Part shown: piece after piece, positions 16,474-25,310 of the stretch | Position numbering within the stretch: position 1 is the stretch's first letter | Layout of the letters: each line of letters begins with the position of its first letter | Assembly (NCBI RefSeq): GCF_900573985.1 | Contig: NZ_UWOK01000001.1 | Coordinates: 992,001-1,056,000, forward strand | Origin: Campylobacter showae | GTDB lineage: Bacteria > Campylobacterota > Campylobacteria > Campylobacterales > Campylobacteraceae | Length of the DNA stretch: 64,000 bases | Direction of reading: 5' to 3' | Translations under genes and position numbers: made by a program | Notes under the pieces: generated by a model | The model's database searches: none | Told to the model about the DNA's origin: nothing | What the model saw: only the letters and a program-made list of their open reading frames with translations

Positions 16474-16704
16474 GTGAGCAAAAAAGATAAATTGATACGC
16501 GAACTTACCCAAAATCCTCTTAACGTTAGGTTTGAGACGCTTAAAATTTTACTAGAAAACGAAGGATATAGCGCCTCAAATAACGGTTCAAGCCATTGGC
16601 AGTTTAGAAAGTCGGGCAAAGATACGATAACCATACCGTATAAACGCCCGATCAAGCCGATTTACGTAAAAATAGTTTTAAAAGCGTTAAAGGACGATCA
16701 ATGA
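16474..16704 (+). CDS. hicA: HicA-family mRNA interferase toxin
   Basis: 76 residues from GTG 16474. The double-stranded RNA-binding-like fold of HicA is recognisable: RFETLKILLENEGYSASNNGSSHWQF with the catalytic-type His after GSS, then TITIPYKRPIKPIYVKIVLKAL, the family's closing helix. HicA cleaves mRNA until neutralised by HicB. The order toxin then antitoxin and the 4-bp ATGA overlap with the next gene are canonical for hicAB. Confidence 0.8.
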   Translation: MSKKDKLIRELTQNPLNVRFETLKILLENEGYSASNNGSSHWQFRKSGKDTITIPYKRPIKPIYVKIVLKALKDDQ

Positions 16705-17048
16705 AAAAAGACGTTGAATACTACATGAATTTGCCTTACGAGATCATAGTCAAAAAGCTATCAAAGGACGAAGGCGGCGGATATCTGGCTAGATATAAAG
16801 ATTATCCTTTGGTTATGGGCGACGGCGAAAATGAGGCTGAAGCGATAGCGGACGTAAAAAAGGCTTTTAGATTCGTCATAGAAACGGACCTAAAAGAGGG
16901 CGTAAAAATAATCGAGCCCGGCGACGATACAAAATTTAAACGCATCAATATCACTATGCCCGAATCCATAATCAACGCCATAGATAAAATAACCAACAAC
17001 CGCTCGGCTTGGCTTAGCGATACCGCCAGGAGAGCATTATCTCTATGA
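16701..17048 (+). CDS. hicB: HicB-family antitoxin
   Basis: 115 residues starting inside hicA (ATGA overlap). The N-terminal part is the partially degraded RNase-H-like HicB domain (YEIIVKKLSKDEGGGYLARYKDYPLVMGDGENEAEAIADVKKA). The C-terminal 35 residues, RINITMPESIINAIDKI then SAWLSDTARRAL, form a ribbon-helix-helix DNA-binding motif. It would bind and inactivate HicA and autorepress the operon. Confidence 0.85.
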   Translation: MKKDVEYYMNLPYEIIVKKLSKDEGGGYLARYKDYPLVMGDGENEAEAIADVKKAFRFVIETDLKEGVKIIEPGDDTKFKRINITMPESIINAIDKITNNRSAWLSDTARRALSL

Positions 17049-17290
17049 GAGAGCAGGCTAAACAAAAAACCTACTTCGGACTTGAGATATTTTCAAACGG
17101 CTACTACTCTGGCGTCAAAGAAAGCGATATTAAAAGGTTGCCGTTTTACGAATTTTGGCTCAAAAAGAGTCTTGGCTCGACGCAAGGCGTGTTTGTCGAC
17201 GAAAACGGCAAGGAGATAGATGGTGAGAGGCTGGTTTATCTGCACGATTGGGAGAAATTTTGCAAGATATTTATAAATACCGGCAAGTAA
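17045..17290 (+). CDS. Small hypothetical protein coupled to hicB
   Basis: 81 residues; its ATG overlaps the hicB stop (ATGA at 17045-17048), so it is translated from the hicAB message. Sequence is aromatic-rich (YFGLEIFSNGYYSGV, LPFYEFWLKKS, DWEKFCKIF) without signal peptide or membrane helix. No family recognised. A third component is not part of classic hicAB loci. Confidence 0.55.
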   Translation: MREQAKQKTYFGLEIFSNGYYSGVKESDIKRLPFYEFWLKKSLGSTQGVFVDENGKEIDGERLVYLHDWEKFCKIFINTGK

Positions 17291-17307
17291 ACATTTTTAA
17301 AAACCGC

Positions 17308-17313
17308 TATAAT
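17308..17313 (+). promoter_or_regulatory. Minus-10 box for the NERD-helicase gene
   Basis: TATAAT lies 26 bp before the TTG start at 17340, with AAAGGAAAT as ribosome binding site. The gene therefore need not depend on the hic promoter. Confidence 0.5.
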
Positions 17314-17339
17314 ACTTCAAATTTAACAAAGGAAATCCC

Positions 17340-19223
17340 TTGAACATAATAAAAAGCATATTTAGTAAAATTTTTAAAGGCGAGCAAGGCGAGGCGGACG
17401 TATTTGAAGCCATAGGCAAAATTTTAAACTCCAAAGGCGATGAGAACTACTATCTCATCCCAAAAGCCACGCTTGATGATGCGGCAGGCTCATCAAAGGA
17501 GATTGATCTGCTATTGCTTCATCCTGTATTTGGTATCTACGTCATCGAGGTCAAAAACTGGTCAAATTTAAATCAGATAGATAGCGCAAACGACCCTTAC
17601 GAGCAGGTTAAAATTTATCAAAGAATGCTGCTTGCTAAAATCCAGTCCGAACTTAAAAAAGTACCGATAAACGTGGAATACCGAGTAATCTTTCCGTCCG
17701 TTAGCAAGGATGAGGCCGATAAATTTTATGAAAAAAATCCAAGCTATAAAAACTTTAAAAACCATACATTTTTTAAAGATGATTTAGCTAACAACAACGA
17801 CATATTTGCCAGGTTTTTCCACTCATCCGTTGCGGATCACATCCCAAACAAAAAAGAGTTTCTAAAAATCTCACAAATGCTAGTCAGTCAAAGCAAGCTA
17901 AAACAAAAAATCATCCCGATAATTACGAAAGACGAGATTATTTTTTTTGACCGTAAGCAGCTTAGTATCATGAGCGGCTATACAGGCGGCTTTCGCGTGA
18001 TAAGGGGCGTGGCCGGCACGGGCAAGACGATGATTTTAGCAAATTTCGTCGCAAATAGGCTAGAGCGAGACGATAGCGAGAAATTTTTAGTGCTTTGTTT
18101 TAACAAAAACCTAGCCGAAAACATAAGATCAAGCTTTGGCGATAGGTTTATGAAGCAAAGTATAGCCGTATACTCCATTATCTCGCTTTTAAATCGCATA
18201 GGATTTGACGAGGCTAAACTTGGTATCGACGAAAAGACGAGCCTAGATGAAAAATACAAAATCTTTGAAACGGATGAAGCCATAACTGAATTTAGAGCTA
18301 AATTTAGCGCTCATCTGGCAAAACATCCGATCGATTATGTCCTTTGCGACGAGACGCAGGATATGCCGGCGGGATTTATGAGGGTTATTTACGAGGAGAT
18401 AAAAGACTGCGTGTTTTTTATAGACGAGGCGCAGAAATTTTACCCCTATACGATGAATAGCATCGCTGATATCTTTCATCATCCAAAATTTGAGCGCATA
18501 GATATGAGAGGGCGGGTAAAAAACCTAAAAAACGTCTACCGAACGCCGTCAAATATCGCTAGGTGCGCATTTGAAATCTTGCAAAACGATAGCGCGATAA
18601 ATACCTACTATAAAAACAGCTTTTACCTAGATAAAAGCTTTCTGGAAGACATCGAATGCGTACTGCAAGACGGAAGCGTAAACGTAAGGGCTATGGATGA
18701 CTTTGCGCAGCTTAGAGGCGTTTTAGAGTCCTTGCCCATAAACGAAACTAGCGTAGTTTTAAGCAATAGTAAAAAATCGGTCGAGGCCATAAAAGAATAC
18801 GCCTTGCCAAAAGATAAAAACATAGACGTGCTTACAATGCAATCTATCAAAGGCCTTGAAGCTCAAAATATCGTTATACACAACTTTTTGCCGTTTCTGC
18901 AAACGACGCTAAAAAACGACCGCAAGCTATTTTATAGAAAAATTTATGTTTTATTAACTAGAAGCAAGGAAAATTTATACGTTTCGATTCCGGAAAAACT
19001 TGACGAAAATTTACCCGATGAGATTAAAAGCGTAATAGAAACGATAAAAAAATACGCAAGCATAGCAAAAGCTGCCGAAGGGCCAAGTAAAGACGAAAAA
19101 ACCGCAAGCTCAAAAATAAAACTAGCCTCCATAAAACCCGTGCTAAGAGATATAAAAGACGGAGCCGAGCTAGTGGTGGCCGGAAGCGAACTGTTTGCTA
19201 TAATAGCAGGGCTATTTGGGTAA
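17340..19223 (+). CDS. NERD-domain nuclease fused to a superfamily 1-type helicase/ATPase
   Basis: 627 residues from TTG 17340 behind AAAGGAAAT. Residues about 15-130 are a NERD domain (nuclease-related; GEADVFEAIGKIL, SSKEIDLLLLHPVFGIYVIEVKNW, with the D and ExK of a PD-(D/E)xK-like core). The P-loop GVAGTGKT lies at about 223-230, Walker B VLCDETQD at about 333-340, and TMQSIKGLEAQNIVI and YVLLTRSKENLYVSI correspond to the late SF1 motifs of UvrD/DUF2075-type helicases. The last 60 residues form a short basic and hydrophobic tail. NERD-helicase fusions are common in accessory loci, and some act against phages; here that role is inferred from domain content and neighbourhood. Confidence 0.75.
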   Translation: MNIIKSIFSKIFKGEQGEADVFEAIGKILNSKGDENYYLIPKATLDDAAGSSKEIDLLLLHPVFGIYVIEVKNWSNLNQIDSANDPYEQVKIYQRMLLAKIQSELKKVPINVEYRVIFPSVSKDEADKFYEKNPSYKNFKNHTFFKDDLANNNDIFARFFHSSVADHIPNKKEFLKISQMLVSQSKLKQKIIPIITKDEIIFFDRKQLSIMSGYTGGFRVIRGVAGTGKTMILANFVANRLERDDSEKFLVLCFNKNLAENIRSSFGDRFMKQSIAVYSIISLLNRIGFDEAKLGIDEKTSLDEKYKIFETDEAITEFRAKFSAHLAKHPIDYVLCDETQDMPAGFMRVIYEEIKDCVFFIDEAQKFYPYTMNSIADIFHHPKFERIDMRGRVKNLKNVYRTPSNIARCAFEILQNDSAINTYYKNSFYLDKSFLEDIECVLQDGSVNVRAMDDFAQLRGVLESLPINETSVVLSNSKKSVEAIKEYALPKDKNIDVLTMQSIKGLEAQNIVIHNFLPFLQTTLKNDRKLFYRKIYVLLTRSKENLYVSIPEKLDENLPDEIKSVIETIKKYASIAKAAEGPSKDEKTASSKIKLASIKPVLRDIKDGAELVVAGSELFAIIAGLFG

Positions 19224-19329
19224 GATTTAGCTTTAAATTTGGGCTTACGGCGTTTCTTGCCGCAAGGTTAAATTCAGGCTCGCAGTCTTTGCTCATCTTG
19301 GACGTAAATTTATACTCTCAAACTTAAAT

Positions 19330-19542
19330 TTGACGAAGTTCGGCAGGGTGAGGCTAGAGCTTACCTTGCCCAGGTCCGTCGCAGTGTTGATAGGATGCTA
19401 CGACATAAGTTTAGGGCTTATAGGGAATTTCAAATCAAAAAACGAGAGTTATCAGGATTATCTAAAAAATATTGACGACGATATATTTAAGGACAGAGCG
19501 AGAGACTGCATCAATAAAGACGATATAAGCAAGATGAGTTAA
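19330..19542 (+). other. Short ORF of doubtful status
   Basis: A 70-codon frame without a recognisable ribosome binding site (the surrounding sequence is TTAAATTTGACG). The C-terminal half (SYQDYLKNIDDDIFKDRARDC) has protein-like composition and could be the tail of a decayed gene. It lies at the start of about 1.1 kb of degenerate sequence. I would not call it functional. Confidence 0.25.
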
Positions 19543-19584
19543 GGGCTCTAAAGGCTACTTCGAAATAGCGAATAGACAAATTTA

Positions 19585-19599
19585 CCCCCCCCCCCCCCC
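19585..19599. repeat. 15-base poly-C tract
   Basis: Fifteen consecutive C residues in otherwise AT-rich sequence. Long G/C homopolymers are the classic slipped-strand phase-variation sites of Campylobacter. This tract lies outside any intact gene, 32 bp upstream of the start of a decayed frame at 19632. Confidence 0.9.
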
Positions 19600-19631
19600 G
19601 TATAGCAAATTTAGAAAACGAGAAAAATAAA

Positions 19632-20063
19632 ATGAGAAAATTTAAAACATTAAGCAACGTAGCTATTATACCTTTGGGCGAGACGAGAGTTGCGAGTTAT
19701 TCAAAACGAAAATGCAAAGAGCGTGTAAACAAAAGAGAGGAGATAAAAAGAAGCTACCGATAAATATGCCGTAGTGGAGCTTTTAGGGAAGGATTTTTTA
19801 TCTATTTTTCTACTTCATTTGATTTGGATAGGTTTGAGAGCAGGCTACCGATACTTCGAAATGAAGGTCAAAATTTAGATAGCGGCGAGCCAAATAAAAG
19901 CTTGTTTGCCTAATTTATAAAAGAGATAGCGGAATTTAACTTTAAAAACCGAACGAACGCCTATGAGCTAAAAGACCTCAGCGTTGAGCAAATGGTTATC
20001 GTAAGATATCTGCTACAAGAGAAGCTAAAGGATGCTAGAGAGGCTGTGACCGGGAAGGAGTAA
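19632..20063 (+). pseudogene. Decayed gene of unknown family downstream of the poly-C tract
   Basis: An ATG at 19632 opens 43 codons (MRKFKTLSNVAIIPLGETRV...), closed at 19763. Coding-like sequence then continues in other frames: YAVVELLGKDFLSIF, then after a shift FDLDRFESRLPILRNEGQN, a TAA after NKSLFA, and IKEIAEFNFKNRTNAYELKDLSVEQMVIVRYLLQEKL to a stop at 20063. At least one frameshift and one internal stop separate the pieces. The vocabulary is that of a small plasmid or phage protein; I cannot name it. Degenerate sequence of the same kind continues to about 20360. Confidence 0.5.
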
Positions 20064-20369
20064 CAGGTAGTAAAAAATATGCCTCGCCAAGGCTTGCGGC
20101 TTGATGCCGACTTTACCCATTGATATTACAAGGCCGGTTTTTAATAAAAACATAAATATGGACTATTGCTTATGTGTGTGAGGCGGGTTTTAAGAGGTGC
20201 TTGTCGCAGGGTAAAACATGCGAGGAAGCAGCACTAATGCCAAAAAAACCAAATCGACATAAAAACCGGTATACAAAACGACTTTTCTTATAGTGAGGCG
20301 ATTTCTTGACGAGAGTTACGATGAAATTTACGAGGAATACGCATACGAGGAGAGTCGGATATAAAAATA

Positions 20370-20378
20370 TGCTATAAT
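20370..20378 (+). promoter_or_regulatory. Extended minus-10 promoter for the toxin-antitoxin pair at 20409
   Basis: TGCTATAAT, with -10 TATAAT at 20373-20378, lies 30 bp upstream of the antitoxin ATG. Confidence 0.6.
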
Positions 20379-20408
20379 GCGGTCAATTTAACTTCAAAGG
20401 TCATATAA

Positions 20409-20678
20409 ATGAATGCATTAATACAATTTAGAGTAGATAAAGAACTCAAAAACGAAGCCGATAAACTCTTTAAAGAGCTCGGGCTTGATCTTGGTACGGC
20501 GATAAAGCTATTTTTAAAGCAATCGGTAAATAAGCAAGCCATACCCTTTGCCATAACGGCGCAAAAAGACGAAATAGACGCGAAGTATCTAAAAAGCGTG
20601 ATAGAAAATATAGATAGCGGCAAGGTAAAGATGATAAGAAAAAATCTAAGCGAGCTTGAGAGTTTAGCCGATGCTTAA
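20409..20678 (+). CDS. RelB/DinJ-family antitoxin
   Basis: 89 residues. The N-terminus is a ribbon-helix-helix: NALIQFRVDKELKNEADKLFKELGLDLGTAIKLFLKQSV, the standard DinJ pattern, followed by AIPFAI and an acidic helical tail that would wrap the toxin. It should autorepress from the promoter just upstream. The stop region overlaps the toxin start by 8 bp. The partner is YoeB-like rather than YafQ- or RelE-like, a non-standard pairing. Confidence 0.85.
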   Translation: MNALIQFRVDKELKNEADKLFKELGLDLGTAIKLFLKQSVNKQAIPFAITAQKDEIDAKYLKSVIENIDSGKVKMIRKNLSELESLADA

Positions 20679-20937
20679 TATCGAGTTTTATCCCGACGCA
20701 TGGGATAATTACCTAAATTTTACTAGCGACAAGAAGCTTTTTGCGAAGATAAATATACTCATCAAAGACATCGTTAGAGGTAATGAAGCAGAAGGTATAG
20801 GCAAGCCCGAAGCGCTAAAAGGCGATCTAAGCGGTTGCTACTCTCGCAGGATAGACGGTAAAAACCGCATCGTTTATAGGACCAAGGGCGATACGGTGCA
20901 AATTTTACAAGTCGGAACGCATTACAAAGAGAAGTAA
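20671..20937 (+). CDS. yoeB: Txe/YoeB-family mRNA interferase toxin
   Basis: 88 residues, overlapping the antitoxin gene by 8 bp. The family signature is complete: AWDNYLNF, KINILIKDI, EGIGKPEALKGDLSGCYSRRI, KNRIVYR and a C-terminal VGTHYKE, with the His-Tyr end used in catalysis. YoeB cuts mRNA at the ribosomal A site. The family call is strong; the cognate antitoxin of E. coli YoeB is the Phd-like YefM, which is absent here. Confidence 0.85.
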   Translation: MLNIEFYPDAWDNYLNFTSDKKLFAKINILIKDIVRGNEAEGIGKPEALKGDLSGCYSRRIDGKNRIVYRTKGDTVQILQVGTHYKEK

Positions 20938-21299
20938 TTTTAGCTAAGCCGATGCCAAGAGGATCGCATCGCCGGCTAGATGCCGCACGGAGGCTGTAAG
21001 CCCCAACGCTAACGCATCTGAGAGGATAGCTTGAAAAACTCATAAATTTTACCTAAGTTGTCGCCGTTTTAGATAAAAATGCGCCGTTGCTGGCGTTTTT
21101 AAGCGGAAGTATAAGTAAATTTTATGGTAAAGTAGTTTGAAAAATTGAAATTTTAAGAGTGATCGTCATAATGGGAATTAACCCATGCGTAACGCTTTAG
21201 TATTTTTCTAGCTCGTTTTAGCTCATTGCTTGGCGTCTTTCACGCTTTTTTAAGAAATAGTGAAAGATTATCACGATTTGAACTGCATCATATTAGTAT
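20938..21299. other. Gene-free, degenerate stretch
   Basis: About 360 bp after the toxin gene without an intact ORF or ribosome binding site on either strand. No recognisable remnant could be read. Confidence 0.5.
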
Positions 21300-21545
21300 A
21301 ATTTAAATGCAAAATTTCGCTCTTGCGGTAAAGCCTGTTCAATTCTTTTAATTTAACGCTCGCATCTTTTAGCTCATCTAGCGTCTTAAAGAATTCGCTC
21401 TACTTATCCTCTTTGACCGGAGTTAAACCACTTCGTTATCATTAAGGCTCTTTAGTGTAAATTCTTTAAAGTTGCCTAATTTTAGGCTTTTTAGAAGCCT
21501 CAGTGCCAAAGAATTACCGCTTTTAAATACTTTTAATCTTGTTTG
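21300..21545 (-). pseudogene. Decayed VapB/AbrB-type antitoxin
   Basis: Read on the minus strand from about 21542, the sequence gives LKVFKSGNSLALRLLKSLKLGNF then FTLKSLNDNEVV. After a one-base loss it continues as LTPVKEDK, a TAG where Trp is expected, and SEFFKTLDELKDASVKL. VFKSGNSLALRL is the swapped-hairpin core of VapB/MazE-like antitoxins (commonly VFKNGNSQAVRL), and the KxWxEFF end also fits VapB. No in-frame ATG precedes it, and no PIN-domain VapC follows, so the module is dead. Confidence 0.6.
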
Positions 21546-21915
21546 AATAAATGTATTCTCTAGTATTTATTTTTATAAGTATATACGAAATAAGATAAAA
21601 TATTCTTATGTTTTACGCATGCTTATGTATATTTTAAAAAGAGATTTTAATCGTATACCCTAAAAGAGATTTGAATTGTGAACTCAAATGCTCCTAAAGC
21701 TTGTTCCAAAATTTAGTACAGTTTTTTAACTATAAAATTACTTATAATCTTGATATATCGGTATTTTGCTTGTTGTAGAAATAGATGAGTCTGTGATAGA
21801 AAAATAATTGTAAATAAAGGTAAAAAATTATACAATATCATATAGTATAAATCCCCGTATTTAGGGCTTAGAAAGGTGGTAAATGATAGAAAAATTTTAT
21901 AGTACGGCGGAGTGT

Positions 21916-21931
21916 CCCTCTCTGTCCGCCA
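21916..21931 (+). other. Possible attachment-site remnant: 3' end of a tRNA-Ser
   Basis: CCCTCTCTGTCCGCCA reads as the T-stem 3' half, acceptor 3' strand, discriminator G and CCA of a tRNA-Ser. The 5' part of a tRNA is not present upstream. Integrases commonly target tRNA 3' ends and leave such a duplicate. The donor tRNA is not in this window, so the assignment is tentative. Confidence 0.35.
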
Positions 21932-22713
21932 CTACTTCAAGAAGCGTACAGAAAACCCAGTAAGTTACGGCAATAAAAAGAAACTACCAGCAGTGTTTTT
22001 TGCTGATATTTTCTCTGACTATCCAATAAAAACAGTCAAATTTTACACATCCAAGTCAGCCAAAATGATATACAATACCCAAATTATTAGCACGGATCAG
22101 TAATCCAAGTTAAAGATAAACCGTATTTTGTAAGCGATAGCGACAATCTAGCATTAAAATAATGTCTAATGGCGGTAAATTTTATCTACGAGTTTCGTAG
22201 TAAAGTAGTGAATAAGCCCAAAGGAATTATTATAGCAAATAGGCGAAATAAGCCTAGTCAAAGCTGCGACGAGGCGCGACGAGCTAAAGCGATACTTTGA
22301 TTTTCGGACGACAGATCTTGTGATATGTATAAAGTATCGCAAGCTGTTTAAGTCCGTAAAATCAAGCTAATTTTAAACTTGCAGATACTTTTTATTCTAT
22401 GCTATTTTGGGCGGTTTTGCGCGTAAATTTGGATTTTAAAAATATTAAAAAATAAAATTTGCACTAAAAGTGAAATCAAAATAAGCTAATTTTTTTTATC
22501 CAAATTTAGCTTTGCAAGGGTATTGCAAGTTAAATTTCTAAAATCGGACCGCATTTCAAATAAATAGGTTGATATTAAAAAGCGAAAACCGTTATTTTGC
22601 TACTTTTTTTTTGTCGATATGAAAATTTAACGAGCGGCTTAGTCTCTCGCATCTATAAACTTGTGTTTGTGCGATAAAAATTACCGTAAAAGTTAAGCCG
22701 CCTGTTTTTTTAT
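21932..22713. other. Gene-poor AT-rich stretch
   Basis: About 780 bp without a convincing gene. A 63-codon frame at 21912-22103 overlaps the tRNA-like remnant and lacks a ribosome binding site; it ends in decayed-looking sequence. No integrase, repeat or RNA structure could be recognised. Confidence 0.5.
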
Positions 22714-24156
22714 TTATTTTTTTGTACTGCGCAAAAGACTCATCTTCATCTCGTAGTACCCCACGCTCATATCGACGTAGTGTTTGTGCGGGTTTTCAAA
22801 GCGCTGCTCTTCCTGCCAAATTTCATTTTCGAGCTGCTTTTTTACGTAGTCTCTGATTTGCGATAAATTTACCGGCTCGGCTGCGCGCTTGCCGTCTTTT
22901 ACGACTAGATTTTGTAGCTGCCGCGCCGTGCAACCCTCAAAATACAGCTCCTTCCACGGCCTATCGGGATCTATGTAGCGGTAGGGTTTTGAGAGGTCGG
23001 GCGTTTCGTCCGCGTTCGTGATCAAATCGGCGACGGCTTGACCGCCTTTATATATGCGCCAGACCTTTTTTAGACCCGGGTTAGTCATCTTTTCTACGGC
23101 CTCCGAGACCTTTATACGCGGGCTAAAAATGCCTTCTTTTTCGACTGCGACTAGTTTATAGACTCCGCCGAAAACCGGATCGCTTTTTGACGTTATCAGT
23201 CGTTCGCCCACGCCAAAGCCGTCTATGCGTCCGCCTTGGGTTAAAATCGAGGCGATGGTGTATTCATCCAGGCTGTTTGAGACGATGATTTTGCAGTCTT
23301 GTAGCCCCGCCGCATCTAGCATCGCGCGGGTTTTTTTAGATAGATACGCTAGGTCGCCCGAGTCTAGCCTAACGGCTTTTAGACGCTTACCCATGGGTTC
23401 AAGCACTTCTTTTGCCGTTTTTATCGCATTTGGCACGCCGCTATGCAGCACGTCGTAGGTATCTACGAGCAGCGAAGCGGAGCCCGGATAGAGCAGGGCG
23501 TAGCGCTTAAAGGCTTCAAATTCGTCGCCAAAATACATCACCCAGCTGTGCGCCATCGTGCCGGTCGTCGGTATACTAAAAGCCTTAGCCGCCAAAACCG
23601 TCGCCGTGCCGTCCACGCCGCCGATATAGGCCGCTCTAGCGCCGTATACGGCCGCGTCGAAGTTATGCGCGCGTCTGGCGCCGAAGTCAAACACGCTCCT
23701 GCCGTCTGCGGCTTTTACGATGCGCCTAGCTTTGGTCGCGATGAGGCTTTGGTGGTTTATCTGCGATAGGATCGCGGTTTCTATGAGCTGCGCGTCGATA
23801 GGCGAGGCCACGACGGTTATAAACGGCTCTTGCGGATAGATGATCGTGCCTTCGGCAAATGCGTATATATCGCCTCTAAAGCGAAATTTACGCAGGTAAT
23901 CCAAAAAATCCTCGCTAAATAAATTTAACGAGCGCAGATAAGCTACGTCGCTATCCTCAAAGCGAAAATTTTCTACGTACTCAATGATTTGCTCAAGTCC
24001 CGCAAATATCGCAAAACCGCCGCCGCTAGGCACTTTGCGGTAAAAAACGTCAAACGCCACTCGCGGCTGGTCCCCGCTTTTAAAATACCCCTCCGCCATC
24101 GTAAGTTCGTAAAAATCCATCACCATGCTGACGTTTCTTGCGTCAAACTGCGTCAT
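22714..24156 (-). CDS. pncB: Nicotinate phosphoribosyltransferase
   Basis: 480 residues, the usual size for the long bacterial form. It converts nicotinate and PRPP to nicotinate mononucleotide in NAD salvage. Visible landmarks: DFYELTMAEGYF at the N-terminus, FDFGARRAHNFDAA, GTMAHSWVM (holding the catalytic His region), VRLDSGDL, VSNSLDEYTIASI and GFGVGERL. Start ATG complements 24154-24156 behind GAAAGGGC. It is transcribed divergently from pepE across a 250-bp AT-rich spacer and marks the return to core genes after the accessory block. Confidence 0.93.
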   Translation of the reverse strand: MTQFDARNVSMVMDFYELTMAEGYFKSGDQPRVAFDVFYRKVPSGGGFAIFAGLEQIIEYVENFRFEDSDVAYLRSLNLFSEDFLDYLRKFRFRGDIYAFAEGTIIYPQEPFITVVASPIDAQLIETAILSQINHQSLIATKARRIVKAADGRSVFDFGARRAHNFDAAVYGARAAYIGGVDGTATVLAAKAFSIPTTGTMAHSWVMYFGDEFEAFKRYALLYPGSASLLVDTYDVLHSGVPNAIKTAKEVLEPMGKRLKAVRLDSGDLAYLSKKTRAMLDAAGLQDCKIIVSNSLDEYTIASILTQGGRIDGFGVGERLITSKSDPVFGGVYKLVAVEKEGIFSPRIKVSEAVEKMTNPGLKKVWRIYKGGQAVADLITNADETPDLSKPYRYIDPDRPWKELYFEGCTARQLQNLVVKDGKRAAEPVNLSQIRDYVKKQLENEIWQEEQRFENPHKHYVDMSVGYYEMKMSLLRSTKK

Positions 24157-24407
24157 TTTTGCCCTTTCTCGTTAAAATTTGATAATGATATAACCCCGCG
24201 GCTTGCGAGACGCTGAAATTTAGCGGAACGGTTTTTAACAAATATATTATTTAATCTCATAATATTATCACTTTTTATCGGTTTTTAAGCTCTATTAGCA
24301 TATAGTTTTAAAGTTTTTATTTAAAAAAAATTTTTATATTATTTTTATATTTTAAATTACTTTTTTGAGTTTTAAGAATATGAAATCTGTAAATTTAGGA
24401 GGATTTT

Positions 24408-25118
24408 ATGAAGCAAGCCTTGCTTTTAAGCAGCTCAAGCTACAAGGATACGGGCTATCTTAAGCACTGTAAAAACTGGATATACGACTTTTTAAAAGAG
24501 TGCGAGGTTTGGGACGAGCAGGTGCTTTTCATCCCGTATGCAGGAGTTCGCCGCACAAACGACGAGTACGAGCAAAAGGTCATCGACTGCCTGGAATACA
24601 AAAATATCGCGTCCATCCATAAATTTAGCGATCCAAAACGCGCCGTAGCCGAGGCCAAAGCCATCTGCATCGGCGGCGGAAATACCTTTGCACTGCTTTA
24701 CTATCTTTATAAATTTGATTTAGTCGAAGCTATCAGGCAAAGAGTGGAGGCCGGAGTGCCGTATTTTGGCTGGAGTGCGGGCGCAAACGTCGCGGGAAGC
24801 ACGATGATGACGACAAACGACATGCCTATCATCATGCCAAAGAGCTTTGACGCGTTAAATATCTTCCCGCATCAGATAAATCCGCATTTTATCAGCGGCA
24901 AGATCGCCGGACATAACGGCGAAAGCAGGGAGGAGAGGCTGGAGGAGTTTTTGATAGTAAATCAAAAAAGCCTGATCTACGCGCTGCCTGAAGGCACGGC
25001 TCTAAGGATAAAAGGCGAAAATGCGACCGTGATGGGTATGGATGAAAGCTGCGTTTTAAAAATGGCGTATCAAAAAGAAACCGAGCTCATAAAGGTCGGA
25101 GATAGCTTTAAATTTTAG
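24408..25118 (+). CDS. pepE: Peptidase E (alpha-aspartyl dipeptidase)
   Basis: 236 residues behind AGGAGGATTTT. A class I glutamine amidotransferase-like serine peptidase that releases N-terminal Asp from Asp-X dipeptides. Seen: FIPYAGVRR, ICIGGGNTFALLYYL, the nucleophile elbow FGWSAGANVAGS with the catalytic Ser, then INPHFISGKIAGHNGESREERL, which supplies the family's His region. Cytoplasmic. It suits an amino-acid- and dicarboxylate-using organism and is followed by a dicarboxylate carrier. Confidence 0.9.
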   Translation: MKQALLLSSSSYKDTGYLKHCKNWIYDFLKECEVWDEQVLFIPYAGVRRTNDEYEQKVIDCLEYKNIASIHKFSDPKRAVAEAKAICIGGGNTFALLYYLYKFDLVEAIRQRVEAGVPYFGWSAGANVAGSTMMTTNDMPIIMPKSFDALNIFPHQINPHFISGKIAGHNGESREERLEEFLIVNQKSLIYALPEGTALRIKGENATVMGMDESCVLKMAYQKETELIKVGDSFKF

Positions 25119-25310
25119 CCGTTTTCGATTCGCGGCTCAAATTTCAAATTTGAAACGGTTTTAGAAAAGCTTTCAAATTTGGATTGGGTACCGATCGGCG
25201 ACAAAAATAAAAAGATTAAATTTGACTCGAAACTAGCGCGCAAAATCCAAACGGCGTAAATTTGAGTCAAATTTGAAACAGGTATAAAACACAAAACGAA
25301 AGGGGACAAA

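Noticed and set aside
21845..21931. Complete tRNA-Ser gene
   Set aside because: Only the 3' 16 nt fit; no matching 5' acceptor strand, D-arm or anticodon arm upstream.
21912..22103. 63-codon frame overlapping the tRNA-like 3' end
   Set aside because: No start signal, no family, starts within the putative att remnant.
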